Origin: Candidatus Levyibacteriota bacterium
GTDB taxonomy: Bacteria; Patescibacteriota; Microgenomatia; Levybacterales; UBA12049
Direction: 5' to 3'
Assembly: GCA_013816255.1 (NCBI GenBank)
Contig: JACDET010000014.1
Coordinates: 1-35,898 of the forward strand
Length of the DNA stretch: 35,898 bases
A model generated the notes under the pieces. That model was not told the origin of the DNA. It searched no databases and saw only the letters and a program-made list of their open reading frames with translations. The translations under genes and the position numbers were made by a program. Each line of letters begins with the position of its first letter. Position 1 is the first letter of the stretch. Positions 22,368 to 29,757 of this stretch are shown piece after piece.

Positions 22368-22492
22368 ATAATTAGTATATCCTCTCTGTGAAGAGCCAGT
22401 CAATGAACCGCTCTTCAGAATAGATGTAGTGTATGTGATATGCCCACTTTCCGCTTTATAACGAAGTTACAAAAAGATTACAAAAAAGTGCA

Positions 22493-23821
22493 TCAAGGGG
22501 TAAATTTAAATCCTCTTCCTTTAATAGTATGGACGTGCACAGGATGGTTGGCGTCTTCTTCTACTTTGCGGCGTACACGGAATATGAGTTGATCAACTGC
22601 CTGATCAGTGATCCCGGCCGTTGATTTGACGCCTGACCAGACGATATTGATAAGCTCTTCACGCTCAATGACACGGTCTTGGTGTTGTAAGAGGTACGCG
22701 AGAAGGCGGAATTCGGATGACGTCAGTTGATCAGAAAGTACAAGTGTCCCACGGCGGATCGTATTGGTATTGGAATCAAAGATGATTTTCTGTCCAATAG
22801 CACCACCACTTTTATACTCGTTTTCAACAAACTGTGTTAGAAGCGGTATTTGAATTATATTATTTTTAATCAAACCAACATGATGCAAGTATTCGCTTAC
22901 CTCAGGATCATCATATTCCCCCTCAATCAAACTCGCCTGTTCTGCAGGTAAGAGTGATTGCCAAATCTCGTTCATTGCAGCCTTTATTGTTTTCTGAGTA
23001 AGTAAGTACTCAGCTACCGCTACAGGCTCATGTGCTTGCGTAATGAGCGACTCAACGGCGAGCTTGGTCAATTTACCATGACCACCTGTGAGGGAGAGAA
23101 TCTTTTGTAAACGTTCGCTTGAGATTTTTCGGCCTGTTACTTTTTCAATAAATGCAAGCCTATGCCGGCTAAAAACCTCGTCATGAAGAGACACATACAC
23201 AGCATGACCGGCAACAAATTCATAGTAATCAGCCAGCAGTGTTGGTTCAAGTAAATTTTCCAAAGGTCGGTTGAGAGAAAAAACAATTGCAAAACGGTAT
23301 TTAGCACGGTTTCGTAAAATCCGGAGATTACTGAAGAACTCACTTGTGACTGTCGGGACATATTCTTCAAAGCGGTTAAACAAGAAGACTGTAATAACTT
23401 GCTTCTCAAGCGCTAGATAATCAATAGCTTCTTTAAATCCTTGAAAAAGGACGAGTTCATCATTAAAACTCAGATGCTCACGGAATTTATCTCCGACGAC
23501 TTTATTTTCTTCTTGCAATCCCCGTTCGCGCAGTGATTCAGTGAGATTTAGGAAAAGGAATTTCATGACGTCAAAGAGTGATCTATGGCGTATCTCTGAA
23601 AAATCGACATCAACAAAATGGATATTCTTTTGTGCGGCGCCTAAATGCTTATGACGGATTTTGCCGTTATAGGAGAGAAAACCAAGCACAGTCGAACGAC
23701 TTACACCTGGTAAACCGATAAGCTGACATGAACTGCCATCTTTCACATATGCAATAATTTCTCCAATTTCGCGTTCTCTTGCAGTGTCCGGGAATTGTGC
23801 TTCAAAGTGTTCGTCTGTCAT
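22493..23821 (-). CDS. STAND-like ATPase fused to an OmpR/PhoB winged helix
   Basis: The 442-residue protein has an N-terminal P-loop-type domain (about 1-230). The Walker A region reads GLPGVSRST (36-44), in which the usual second Gly and the Lys are replaced by Ser and Arg. A Walker-B-like strand VITVFLFNRFEEY follows, then FAIVFSLNRPLENL. A helical middle part (LSLTGGHGKLTKLAVESLI) is typical of STAND/AAA proteins. The C-terminal about 100 residues (RGTLVLSDQLTSSEFRLLAY, EELINIVW, VDQLIFRVRRKVEED, TIKGRGFKF) are a PhoB-type winged helix. It is a likely transcription factor controlled by a nucleotide-binding module, possibly with lost catalysis. TAGAAT lies seven bases before the ATG at 23821. 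Its target is unknown; the secretion genes next to it are candidates. Confidence 0.8.
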   Translation of the reverse strand: MTDEHFEAQFPDTAREREIGEIIAYVKDGSSCQLIGLPGVSRSTVLGFLSYNGKIRHKHLGAAQKNIHFVDVDFSEIRHRSLFDVMKFLFLNLTESLRERGLQEENKVVGDKFREHLSFNDELVLFQGFKEAIDYLALEKQVITVFLFNRFEEYVPTVTSEFFSNLRILRNRAKYRFAIVFSLNRPLENLLEPTLLADYYEFVAGHAVYVSLHDEVFSRHRLAFIEKVTGRKISSERLQKILSLTGGHGKLTKLAVESLITQAHEPVAVAEYLLTQKTIKAAMNEIWQSLLPAEQASLIEGEYDDPEVSEYLHHVGLIKNNIIQIPLLTQFVENEYKSGGAIGQKIIFDSNTNTIRRGTLVLSDQLTSSEFRLLAYLLQHQDRVIEREELINIVWSGVKSTAGITDQAVDQLIFRVRRKVEEDANHPVHVHTIKGRGFKFTP

Positions 23822-23889
23822 ATACTTTATTCTAGTGTCTTTTCCCTCGTTCTTCAAGCTCTATATTGCACTCACAGTCCCCTCCTTCT

Positions 23890-23969
23890 TTGTCATCCCC
23901 GTGAAGACGGGGATCCAGAGCAAAGAAATGATCTATGGAGCTAGATTCCCGCCTTCGCGGGAATGACAA
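23890..23969. repeat. TTGTCAT inverted repeat, medium copy
   Basis: The 80-bp unit has TTGTCATCCCC at the left and GGGAATGACAA at the right. Each end also forms its own hairpin: ATCCCCGT...ACGGGGAT and ATTCCCGC...GCGGGAAT. It lies in the gap between the regulator and the first VirB2-like gene, which are divergent. Related to 16564-16593 and 24846-24990. Confidence 0.8.
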
Positions 23970-24061
23970 AATATTTTTAACCTAATTGAAAATTGTAAAT
24001 TGAAAACTGAAAATTATATTCATCACTTGCATTTATGCTGTAGTCTTTGTACTGTAGATAT

Positions 24062-24382
24062 ATGGACTATTTAGCACTCCAACTTCCAGGGAATAAAAAT
24101 ATTGATCCTCCAGGACAATTACCAAGTGGTGGACTTGATACACTCTCCAACGCAATTGGAGTAGGCATTACTATTATGATGATTATTGCCATACTCGCGT
24201 CCCTTATATTCTTAGTACTCGGAGGTATACAGTGGACTTCGTCAGGTGGAGACAAAGGCAAAATAGCTGCTGCAAGAGCAAAACTGACTTTTGCAATCAT
24301 CGGTCTTATTGTTGCGATAGGTGCATTTGGCATCGTCAATATCTTTGGTACATTTTTTGGTGTGGAGTTATTTGGAAATTGA
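24062..24382 (+). CDS. VirB2-like small membrane protein 1
   Basis: The 106-residue protein has two membrane segments: IGVGITIMMIIAILASLIFL and LTFAIIGLIVAIGAFGIVNI. Between them is a short cytoplasmic loop GGIQWTSSGGDKGKIAAAR. This is the layout of VirB2/TrbC pilin-like proteins, where the GGD-K-AR loop joins the two helices. No cleavable signal peptide is evident; the N-terminus is MDYLALQLPGNKNIDPPGQL. The start at 24062 is supported by TTGCAT (24027-24032), 17-bp spacer and TACTGT six bases before the ATG. Two paralogues follow downstream. Such proteins build the pilus or the membrane pore in type IV systems; which role applies here is open. Confidence 0.78.
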   Translation: MDYLALQLPGNKNIDPPGQLPSGGLDTLSNAIGVGITIMMIIAILASLIFLVLGGIQWTSSGGDKGKIAAARAKLTFAIIGLIVAIGAFGIVNIFGTFFGVELFGN

Positions 24383-24396
24383 GATAATCTGATCTA

Positions 24397-24426
24397 TTGA
24401 CAAAGGTTTAAACAGTAGATTATGAT
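24397..24426 (+). promoter_or_regulatory. Promoter of the second VirB2-like gene
   Basis: TTGACA (24397-24402), 18-bp spacer, TATGAT (24421-24426), with the ATG 12 bases later at 24439. This is the best consensus promoter in the locus and suggests high expression of the second pilin-like subunit. Confidence 0.7.
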
Positions 24427-24438
24427 GATTATAGAGAT

Positions 24439-24828
24439 ATGAAAAAGATTTTAGCAACACTAATAGCAGGAGGAACATATTTAACTCTTGCGTCAACATC
24501 ATTTGCAACATCAGTTGATCCTTGTGGAGAAATTCAAAGCGGCTTTGATGCTCTTTGTAACCTAAGCGGTGATAATCTTGGTGAAATTGTCGGAGCAGCT
24601 GTCACTTTCCTTCTAGTAATTGCTGTTTTGATTGCCCTATTCTTCCTTATTTTTGGCGGTATCCGCTGGATAACATCAGGTGGAGATAAAGCAAAAGTTG
24701 AAAGTGCTCGAGGAACAATTATTGCTGCAATCATCGGTCTTGTTATCGCCTTTTTAGCCTTCTTTATCCTCTCGGTTGCGCTACAATTCTTTGGATTAGA
24801 ATTGTCAAATCTAGAAGTAATTAAATAA
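24439..24828 (+). CDS. VirB2-like small membrane protein 2
   Basis: The 129-residue protein has a signal peptide (MKKILATLIAGGTYLTLAST then SFA), a short cysteine-containing periplasmic part (DPCGEIQSGFDALC), and two membrane segments (VGAAVTFLLVIAVLIALFFL and AAIIGLVIAFLAFFILSVAL). The loop FGGIRWITSGGDKAKVESAR joins them. It shares the GG-x-SGGD-K-AR loop with its neighbours at 24062 and 25033. The architecture equals that of VirB2 pilin precursors. Its strong separate promoter suggests that this is an abundant subunit. The ATG has no Shine-Dalgarno sequence. Confidence 0.82.
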   Translation: MKKILATLIAGGTYLTLASTSFATSVDPCGEIQSGFDALCNLSGDNLGEIVGAAVTFLLVIAVLIALFFLIFGGIRWITSGGDKAKVESARGTIIAAIIGLVIAFLAFFILSVALQFFGLELSNLEVIK

Positions 24829-24845
24829 TGCACACTACGCAACTA

Positions 24846-24990
24846 TTGTCATTCCGCCTGCCCGCCTCTGGAAGGAGCTACGTCGACCGCGTGTCGCCTT
24901 AGCTTTAGCGGTGGCACAGGAATCTCACACCACCGGCGTTTATTAGCACTTCAGAGAAATGAGATCCCTCCACTACGGTCGGGATGACAA
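24846..24990. repeat. TTGTCAT inverted repeat, long copy
   Basis: The 145-bp unit between the second and third VirB2-like genes is bounded by TTGTCATTCC and GGGATGACAA. Its interior has GCGTGTCGCC and GGTGGCACAGGAATCTCAC, and no ORF or terminator. It shares ends with 16564-16593 and 23890-23969 but not length or interior. Confidence 0.75.
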
Positions 24991-25032
24991 GATATTCGCT
25001 CTTGCATTTCCTTATTCGTATTTGCTAGGCTT

Positions 25033-25458
25033 ATGAGTACTATGCAGAAATTCGTTCTTAGCCTTCTAACACTGTTGACATTTTTCTTCACGGTACTCCC
25101 GACACCGGCATATGCGCAATTTCAAGACTGGGGTGGTTGTACACAGACAGTCGCAGTACCAGGAGGAGGAAATGCGCAGATCGCAACACTAAACTGCCTT
25201 CCTGTTGTTTTTAGCAATGTTGTTAATGCCTTGTTAATGTTTGTCGGCACAGTCGCTGTCGTGTTTATTGTGTATGCCGGCATACAGCTCGTGATGTCTG
25301 GTGGCGATCCCAAAAAAGTAGCAGCTGCGCGTCAAATCATAACCTATGCACTCCTTGGACTCGTACTCGTCCTTTTGTCTTTCTTCATTATTGCTATTAT
25401 CAGTTATACAACCGGTGTTGATTGTATCCGCACATTCAGCTTTACTGATTGTAAATAA
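25033..25458 (+). CDS. VirB2-like small membrane protein 3
   Basis: The 141-residue protein has a signal peptide ending TPAYAQ, a periplasmic stretch with cysteines (WGGCTQTVAVPGGG, LNCLPVVF), then two membrane segments (ALLMFVGTVAVVFIVYAGIQ and YALLGLVLVLLSFFIIAIIS). These are joined by the loop VMSGGDPKKVAAARQ. The C-terminus VDCIRTFSFTDCK adds two more cysteines that could form a disulfide. It is a third paralogue of the two genes before it, more diverged in the loop. The three copies probably arose by tandem duplication and may form different parts of one structure. Confidence 0.8.
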   Translation: MSTMQKFVLSLLTLLTFFFTVLPTPAYAQFQDWGGCTQTVAVPGGGNAQIATLNCLPVVFSNVVNALLMFVGTVAVVFIVYAGIQLVMSGGDPKKVAAARQIITYALLGLVLVLLSFFIIAIISYTTGVDCIRTFSFTDCK

Positions 25459-25603
25459 CTGCTGACTTTTCACACCCCAAGGCTAAAACACTATAGCGTT
25501 TGACCCACTTTGTTGGGGTTGCAATCAAATTTTTCACGTTATACACTTTTAGCAATAGAAGAAGACACTTAGCGTCTTTAAGTTCCAAATACAAAATTGC
25601 AAG

Positions 25604-25628
25604 TTCCAAAATAAAGTATCTTTTGGAA
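25604..25628. repeat. Hairpin upstream of the PrgI-like gene
   Basis: TTCCAAAA (25604-25611) and TTTTGGAA (25621-25628) form an eight-base-pair stem with a nine-base loop. AAGTTCCAAA also occurs as a direct repeat just upstream, from about 25580. The 202-bp gap holds no gene. It is AT-rich and could be a weak terminator or attenuator. Confidence 0.5.
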
Positions 25629-25660
25629 TTTGGTGCTTTGCATTTTGGATTTAAAATATT

Positions 25661-27007
25661 ATGGATCAGCACCCAATACCACAAGATGTCACAGGTTTCC
25701 AGTTTAAATTGATTGGAACAATGACCGTCAAACAGTTCGGATATGTTGCGGCTGGTGTTATTATGGCAGTAATCATCTATTACCTTCCGATAAATGCTGC
25801 TTGGGCAATAGTCCTTAAGGTCATTCTCGTGCCATTATTTGGAGCAAGTGGCGTTATTGTCTCTTTCGTACCAATTGATGGGCGCCCTATTGACACTATG
25901 GCAAGCAATTTTGCAAAAGCACTATTCTCTCCCAACCAATACGTTTATAAAAGACAAGGAAGACAAATGAGCTTCTCGACTGTAACCGTTATGAAACCTG
26001 CTGCGATAGAAAAGGCTACTCAGGCAACTGCACACGGTACAGGGGCTTCAAAACAAGCTGATAAAAAACAAGAACAGCTTCGAGCATTTCTCATGAGTTC
26101 CCAAGGAAGAGTCAAAAATGATCTTGATAAAAAAGAAGCCTCTTATATTAAAACCTTTGCCGGAGTAGCAAAACCGCCAGTACAACCTACAGCTCCGCAA
26201 CAGATACCACCACCAGTAGTGCACAAACCTGTACTAGCCCAACCGGCGCCAGTTCCTGTACCAGCTCCGCAATTAGCGCAACCAAATCCATCAATAGCAC
26301 CTGCAGCAACGACGCCTGTTACGAGCACGCTCACAGCTGCGCCACCGCCAGTTGTCAAACCGGTTAATGCCGAAGAACTAGCGAAAAGAGAACAACAACT
26401 TGCACAAGAACTTGCGCAAGCAAAGCAGGAAGAAGCTAAACCGTTACCGCAACCTGAACATAATGCAGTGCAACAAAAAGTGCAGACTCTCTCTACGCAA
26501 ATTGAAGCCATTCACATGCAAAAACAGCAACTTGAGCAAGAACTTTCACGCTTGCACACACAATTATCAGAACAAAAAAGCGCACCAGTTGCACCGGTGG
26601 CGGCAGTTCTAACACCAAAACCTGTGGTACCAATACAGGATCCCCGTCTTGTAAAGATTGTCCAAAAAGAAGCTACAAAACGTGTTGAAATCCCGCAAGT
26701 TTCTGATACACCAAATGTCGTGGTAGGACTCGTAAAAGATGCACGAGGCAATGTACTCTCAAATATGTTGGTTGAGGTGAAAGACAAAAGTGGTAATCCT
26801 GTACGTGCCTTTAAAACAAATCCGTTAGGACAATTTGCATCTGCTACGCCACTTGCTCCGGGAGTCTATACGATGGAGATTGAAGATCCCAAAAGCCAAC
26901 ACAACTTTGATCTGATACAAATCACTGCCAATAATGAAATTATGCGTCCGATTGAAATAATTTCTCACGATGCAAGAGAAGCACTAAGACAACAACTCTT
27001 TAGTTAA
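25661..27007 (+). CDS. PrgI/VirB3-like protein with C-terminal carboxypeptidase-regulatory-like domain
   Basis: The N-terminal about 100 residues are of PrgI type: MDQHPIPQDVTGFQFKLIGT, MTVKQFGYVAAGVIMA, two membrane segments (about 27-62), and FVPIDGRPIDTMASNFAKAL followed by PNQYVYKRQG. PrgI is the small VirB3-like partner of VirB4. A long Pro/Ala/Gln linker (about 165-240) and a coiled coil (LAKREQQLAQELAQAKQEEA, then QIEAIHMQKQQLEQELSRLH) follow. A C-terminal beta-sandwich (about 355-440: GLVKDARGNVLSNMLVEVKD, FKTNPLGQFASATPLAPGVY) resembles CarboxypepD_reg/CnaB-like folds. The 448-residue length is far above plain PrgI (about 100). The cytoplasmic tail may tether partners. It leads the prgI-traC-virB4 group. 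Confidence 0.82.
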   Translation: MDQHPIPQDVTGFQFKLIGTMTVKQFGYVAAGVIMAVIIYYLPINAAWAIVLKVILVPLFGASGVIVSFVPIDGRPIDTMASNFAKALFSPNQYVYKRQGRQMSFSTVTVMKPAAIEKATQATAHGTGASKQADKKQEQLRAFLMSSQGRVKNDLDKKEASYIKTFAGVAKPPVQPTAPQQIPPPVVHKPVLAQPAPVPVPAPQLAQPNPSIAPAATTPVTSTLTAAPPPVVKPVNAEELAKREQQLAQELAQAKQEEAKPLPQPEHNAVQQKVQTLSTQIEAIHMQKQQLEQELSRLHTQLSEQKSAPVAPVAAVLTPKPVVPIQDPRLVKIVQKEATKRVEIPQVSDTPNVVVGLVKDARGNVLSNMLVEVKDKSGNPVRAFKTNPLGQFASATPLAPGVYTMEIEDPKSQHNFDLIQITANNEIMRPIEIISHDAREALRQQLFS

Positions 27008-27033
27008 GGTCTGGAATTTGAACTTATCAACCT

Positions 27034-27702
27034 ATGGCTGCCCAAAAAATACATGCGACAACGCAAAAATTTACTGAAATAGTCGACTTTTCAGAAGATA
27101 TAGTTATTCTTGATGGCGGAAACGCCTGCATGATTATTGAAATTACTGCAAGTAATTTCGCCCTGCTTTCCAAACGTGAACAAGATAGCCGTATTTTCGC
27201 GTATGCGGGTCTCCTTAACTCGCTTTCATTCCCTATCCAAATCCTGATCAGAAACCGTCGCATGGATATCTCACAGTACATTAATGAGCTTGATAATGTC
27301 ATTAAAACGACAAAAAACCCCCAGCTACAAGCATACGTTGAATACTATAGTGGGTTTGTCAAAGAAATGGTTACCGTCAATGTTGTTCTCAACAAACAGT
27401 TTTATATCGTTGTACCGTTCTCATCGCTTGAAATGGGTGTAGCTGGAGCAACACAAACAAATCAGAAAGGTCAAGCGCAAGTAGATGCTTTTGCAGTTAC
27501 AGCCCGTAAAGCGCTGCAAACGAAAGCTAATTCTCTTCTTGGTCAACTGCAAAAGTTCGCAACATCCGCACGTGTACTAGAGAAAGAAGATCTTATCAAA
27601 CTCTTCTACGAAATCTATAATGAAGACACAGAGATTGATATGGGTCAGATGCAAGCAGGCGCTGATACTTCAATTGTGAAAGGAGGCACTGCACAAAAAT
27701 GA
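27034..27702 (+). CDS. TraC-N-like protein of the secretion system
   Basis: The 222-residue protein begins MAAQKIHATTQKFTEIVDFS and continues with IVILDGGNACMIIEITASNF, AYAGLLNSLSFPIQILIRNR, RMDISQYINELDNV, and QFYIVVPFSSLEMGV. This is the pattern seen at the N-terminus of VirB4/TraC ATPases in CPR secretion loci, often as a separate gene. It has no P-loop. The C-terminal part (ARVLEKEDLIKLFYEIYNED) is helical. It overlaps virB4 by four bases (ATGA), so translation is coupled and the two proteins probably form one unit. The family name is by pattern and neighbourhood. Confidence 0.75.
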   Translation: MAAQKIHATTQKFTEIVDFSEDIVILDGGNACMIIEITASNFALLSKREQDSRIFAYAGLLNSLSFPIQILIRNRRMDISQYINELDNVIKTTKNPQLQAYVEYYSGFVKEMVTVNVVLNKQFYIVVPFSSLEMGVAGATQTNQKGQAQVDAFAVTARKALQTKANSLLGQLQKFATSARVLEKEDLIKLFYEIYNEDTEIDMGQMQAGADTSIVKGGTAQK

Positions 27703-29729
27703 AATTACCATTCGGAAAGAGCGCAGCTCCAGCAGCACCCGCAGCGGCTAATGCCGCTCCAGTCGGCAAACCAATCATAGGAAAAGCAGCAGCCAAACCA
27801 GTACCACGAGTTGATAAGGGCATGCAAACATTTGAAAAAGGGTTAACATCAATTGTCGATCTGATCGCTCCATCTTCTGTAGAAGTCGATTTCAGATATA
27901 TCAGAGTTGGAGACAATTTCTATACCACACTCTTTATCGCAGGCTATCCGCGGTATGTGTCCCCCGGTTGGCTTGAAGGGGTTATTGATTATGATCATAC
28001 GATGGATATTGCAATGTTTTGCTACCCTACTTCATCTTCAGATATCCTTGCTGATTTGAAACGTAAAATCGGAGAAATGCAGGCAACACTGGCCTCAGAC
28101 GCTGAGCAGGGCAAAGTTGCAGATCCGACAGTTGAGGCAGCACTTGAAGACGCATTGGGTTTGCAAGAAGAATTAGCAAAAGGTGTTGAAAGGTTCTTCC
28201 AATTCGGTTTTTACATCACCGTTTCAGATACTGATATCACAAAGCTCCAAGAAGCTATCAAGAATTTACAAACATCACTTGGAGCACTGCTTCTGACCGG
28301 TAAGATTGCAACACTGCAGATGGAGGAAGGATTTAAATCGACTATGCCTCTGGGGCAAGACCGCTTATATATAACACGAAACATGGACACTTCATCGCTT
28401 GCATCAACATTTCCTTTTACATCAGCTGTCCTGACACAAAACCGGGGCGTGATGTACGGGGTAAACCAACAAAACGGTTCTCTGGTTATTTTTGATAGAT
28501 TCTCTTTGGAAAATGCCAACGAAGTCGTCCTTGGTAAATCTGGTGCCGGAAAATCATTTACGATTAAACTCGAAATCATGCGGCAGTTCATGCTTGGCGC
28601 TGAAGTCATTGTTATTGATCCAGAAGGAGAGTACGAAACAATGACGCCAGCATTGGGAGGAGAAGTTGTCGAATTCTCATCAGGCTCTTCTATAAAAATT
28701 AATCCGTTTGATCTTTCTGACATTTATGAGGAGGGTGAAAACGAATTAGGTCTAAAGATTCTTTCACTCCATGGTTTACTCAAAATCATTACAGGAGACC
28801 TTGATGCTGAGCATGATGCTATTTTGGACCGCGCACTTATCGAAACCTACAAATCAAAAGGCATTACCACAGATCCCGCGACACAGAAGAAACAGCCTCC
28901 TCTGATGGAAGATCTCTACAAAATTCTCCTCGGAATGGAAAGCATCCCTGCCCGAGATTTGGCGTATACGTTGGAGAAGTTTATTAAAGGGAGTGCCGCC
29001 GGTATTTTCAACCAACAATCTAATTTTGAGATTAATAACCCACTCACCGTTTTCTCAATACGAAATCTAGAAGAAGCACTCAGACCAGTCGCGATGCATA
29101 TTATCCTTGACTTTATCTGGACCAAAGTCAAAAAGTCACTCAAGAAACGTATTCTAATTCTTGATGAGGGTTGGTACATGATGAAATACCAAGACTCTGC
29201 GTCATTCGTGTATTCAATTGCCAAACGTGCGCGTAAATACTTCCTCGGTATGACGACCGCAACCCAAGACGTTGAGGACTTTTTGAAGAATGAATATGGT
29301 AAAGCAGTACTCACAAACTCGTCAATTCAAGTCCTTCTCAAACAAGGAACAGCTGAAGTTGACATGATTTCTGATACATTTTATCTCTCTGAGGGAGAAA
29401 AAGCACTTCTTCTCTCAGCTGATGTGGGAGAAGGTTTGTTCTTTGCAGGACAGAATCATGTGGCGATGAAAGTATTTGCTGCACCATTTGAACATGAACT
29501 CATCACATCAAATCCGATGGAACTCTTAAAGAGACAACAAGAAAAAGAGCGCGCCAATATGGCGTCGGGTATAACATCTGATTCAGAAGCAATCCCGGGT
29601 GCCGGATCTATTGAAAACCCAGATATACCATCTGTTGAGAACACCGATGCAGGTACTCCCCCTGCGTCACCAGGTGATCCTTCACCAGCTCCAGCTCCTC
29701 CCGGTAGTACACCTGGACCTACAACATAA
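27699..29729 (+). CDS. virB4: VirB4-like ATPase
   Basis: The 676-residue protein is the energising ATPase of the system. It has Walker A GKSGAGKS (279-286), Walker B ILILDEG with Asp489 and Glu490, IVIDPEGEYE and a late TTATQDVEDFLKN motif (sensor-like), plus LLKQGTAEV...LSEGEKALLLSADVGEG near the C-terminus. These blocks are diagnostic of VirB4/TraC/TrbE proteins. The N-terminal part is Ala/Pro-rich, then KGLTSIVDLIAPSSVEVDFR. The C-terminus is a Pro/Ser/Gly tail (PSPAPAPPGSTPGP) expected to be disordered. It overlaps the TraC-N-like gene by four bases and precedes the wall-hydrolase gene by 28 bp. No VirD4 coupling protein or relaxase is seen in the window. Confidence 0.95.
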   Translation: MKLPFGKSAAPAAPAAANAAPVGKPIIGKAAAKPVPRVDKGMQTFEKGLTSIVDLIAPSSVEVDFRYIRVGDNFYTTLFIAGYPRYVSPGWLEGVIDYDHTMDIAMFCYPTSSSDILADLKRKIGEMQATLASDAEQGKVADPTVEAALEDALGLQEELAKGVERFFQFGFYITVSDTDITKLQEAIKNLQTSLGALLLTGKIATLQMEEGFKSTMPLGQDRLYITRNMDTSSLASTFPFTSAVLTQNRGVMYGVNQQNGSLVIFDRFSLENANEVVLGKSGAGKSFTIKLEIMRQFMLGAEVIVIDPEGEYETMTPALGGEVVEFSSGSSIKINPFDLSDIYEEGENELGLKILSLHGLLKIITGDLDAEHDAILDRALIETYKSKGITTDPATQKKQPPLMEDLYKILLGMESIPARDLAYTLEKFIKGSAAGIFNQQSNFEINNPLTVFSIRNLEEALRPVAMHIILDFIWTKVKKSLKKRILILDEGWYMMKYQDSASFVYSIAKRARKYFLGMTTATQDVEDFLKNEYGKAVLTNSSIQVLLKQGTAEVDMISDTFYLSEGEKALLLSADVGEGLFFAGQNHVAMKVFAAPFEHELITSNPMELLKRQQEKERANMASGITSDSEAIPGAGSIENPDIPSVENTDAGTPPASPGDPSPAPAPPGSTPGPTT

Positions 29730-29757
29730 AGTGACTCAAATTTGCTACTATTAAAGT

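Noticed and set aside
27596-27916. Minus-strand frame across the TraC-N-like/virB4 junction
   Set aside because: Contained in two overlapping plus-strand genes whose ATGA overlap is typical of coupled translation.
28211-28723. 170-codon minus-strand frame inside virB4
   Set aside because: It lies wholly within the conserved ATPase core including Walker A; the protein has no recognisable pattern.
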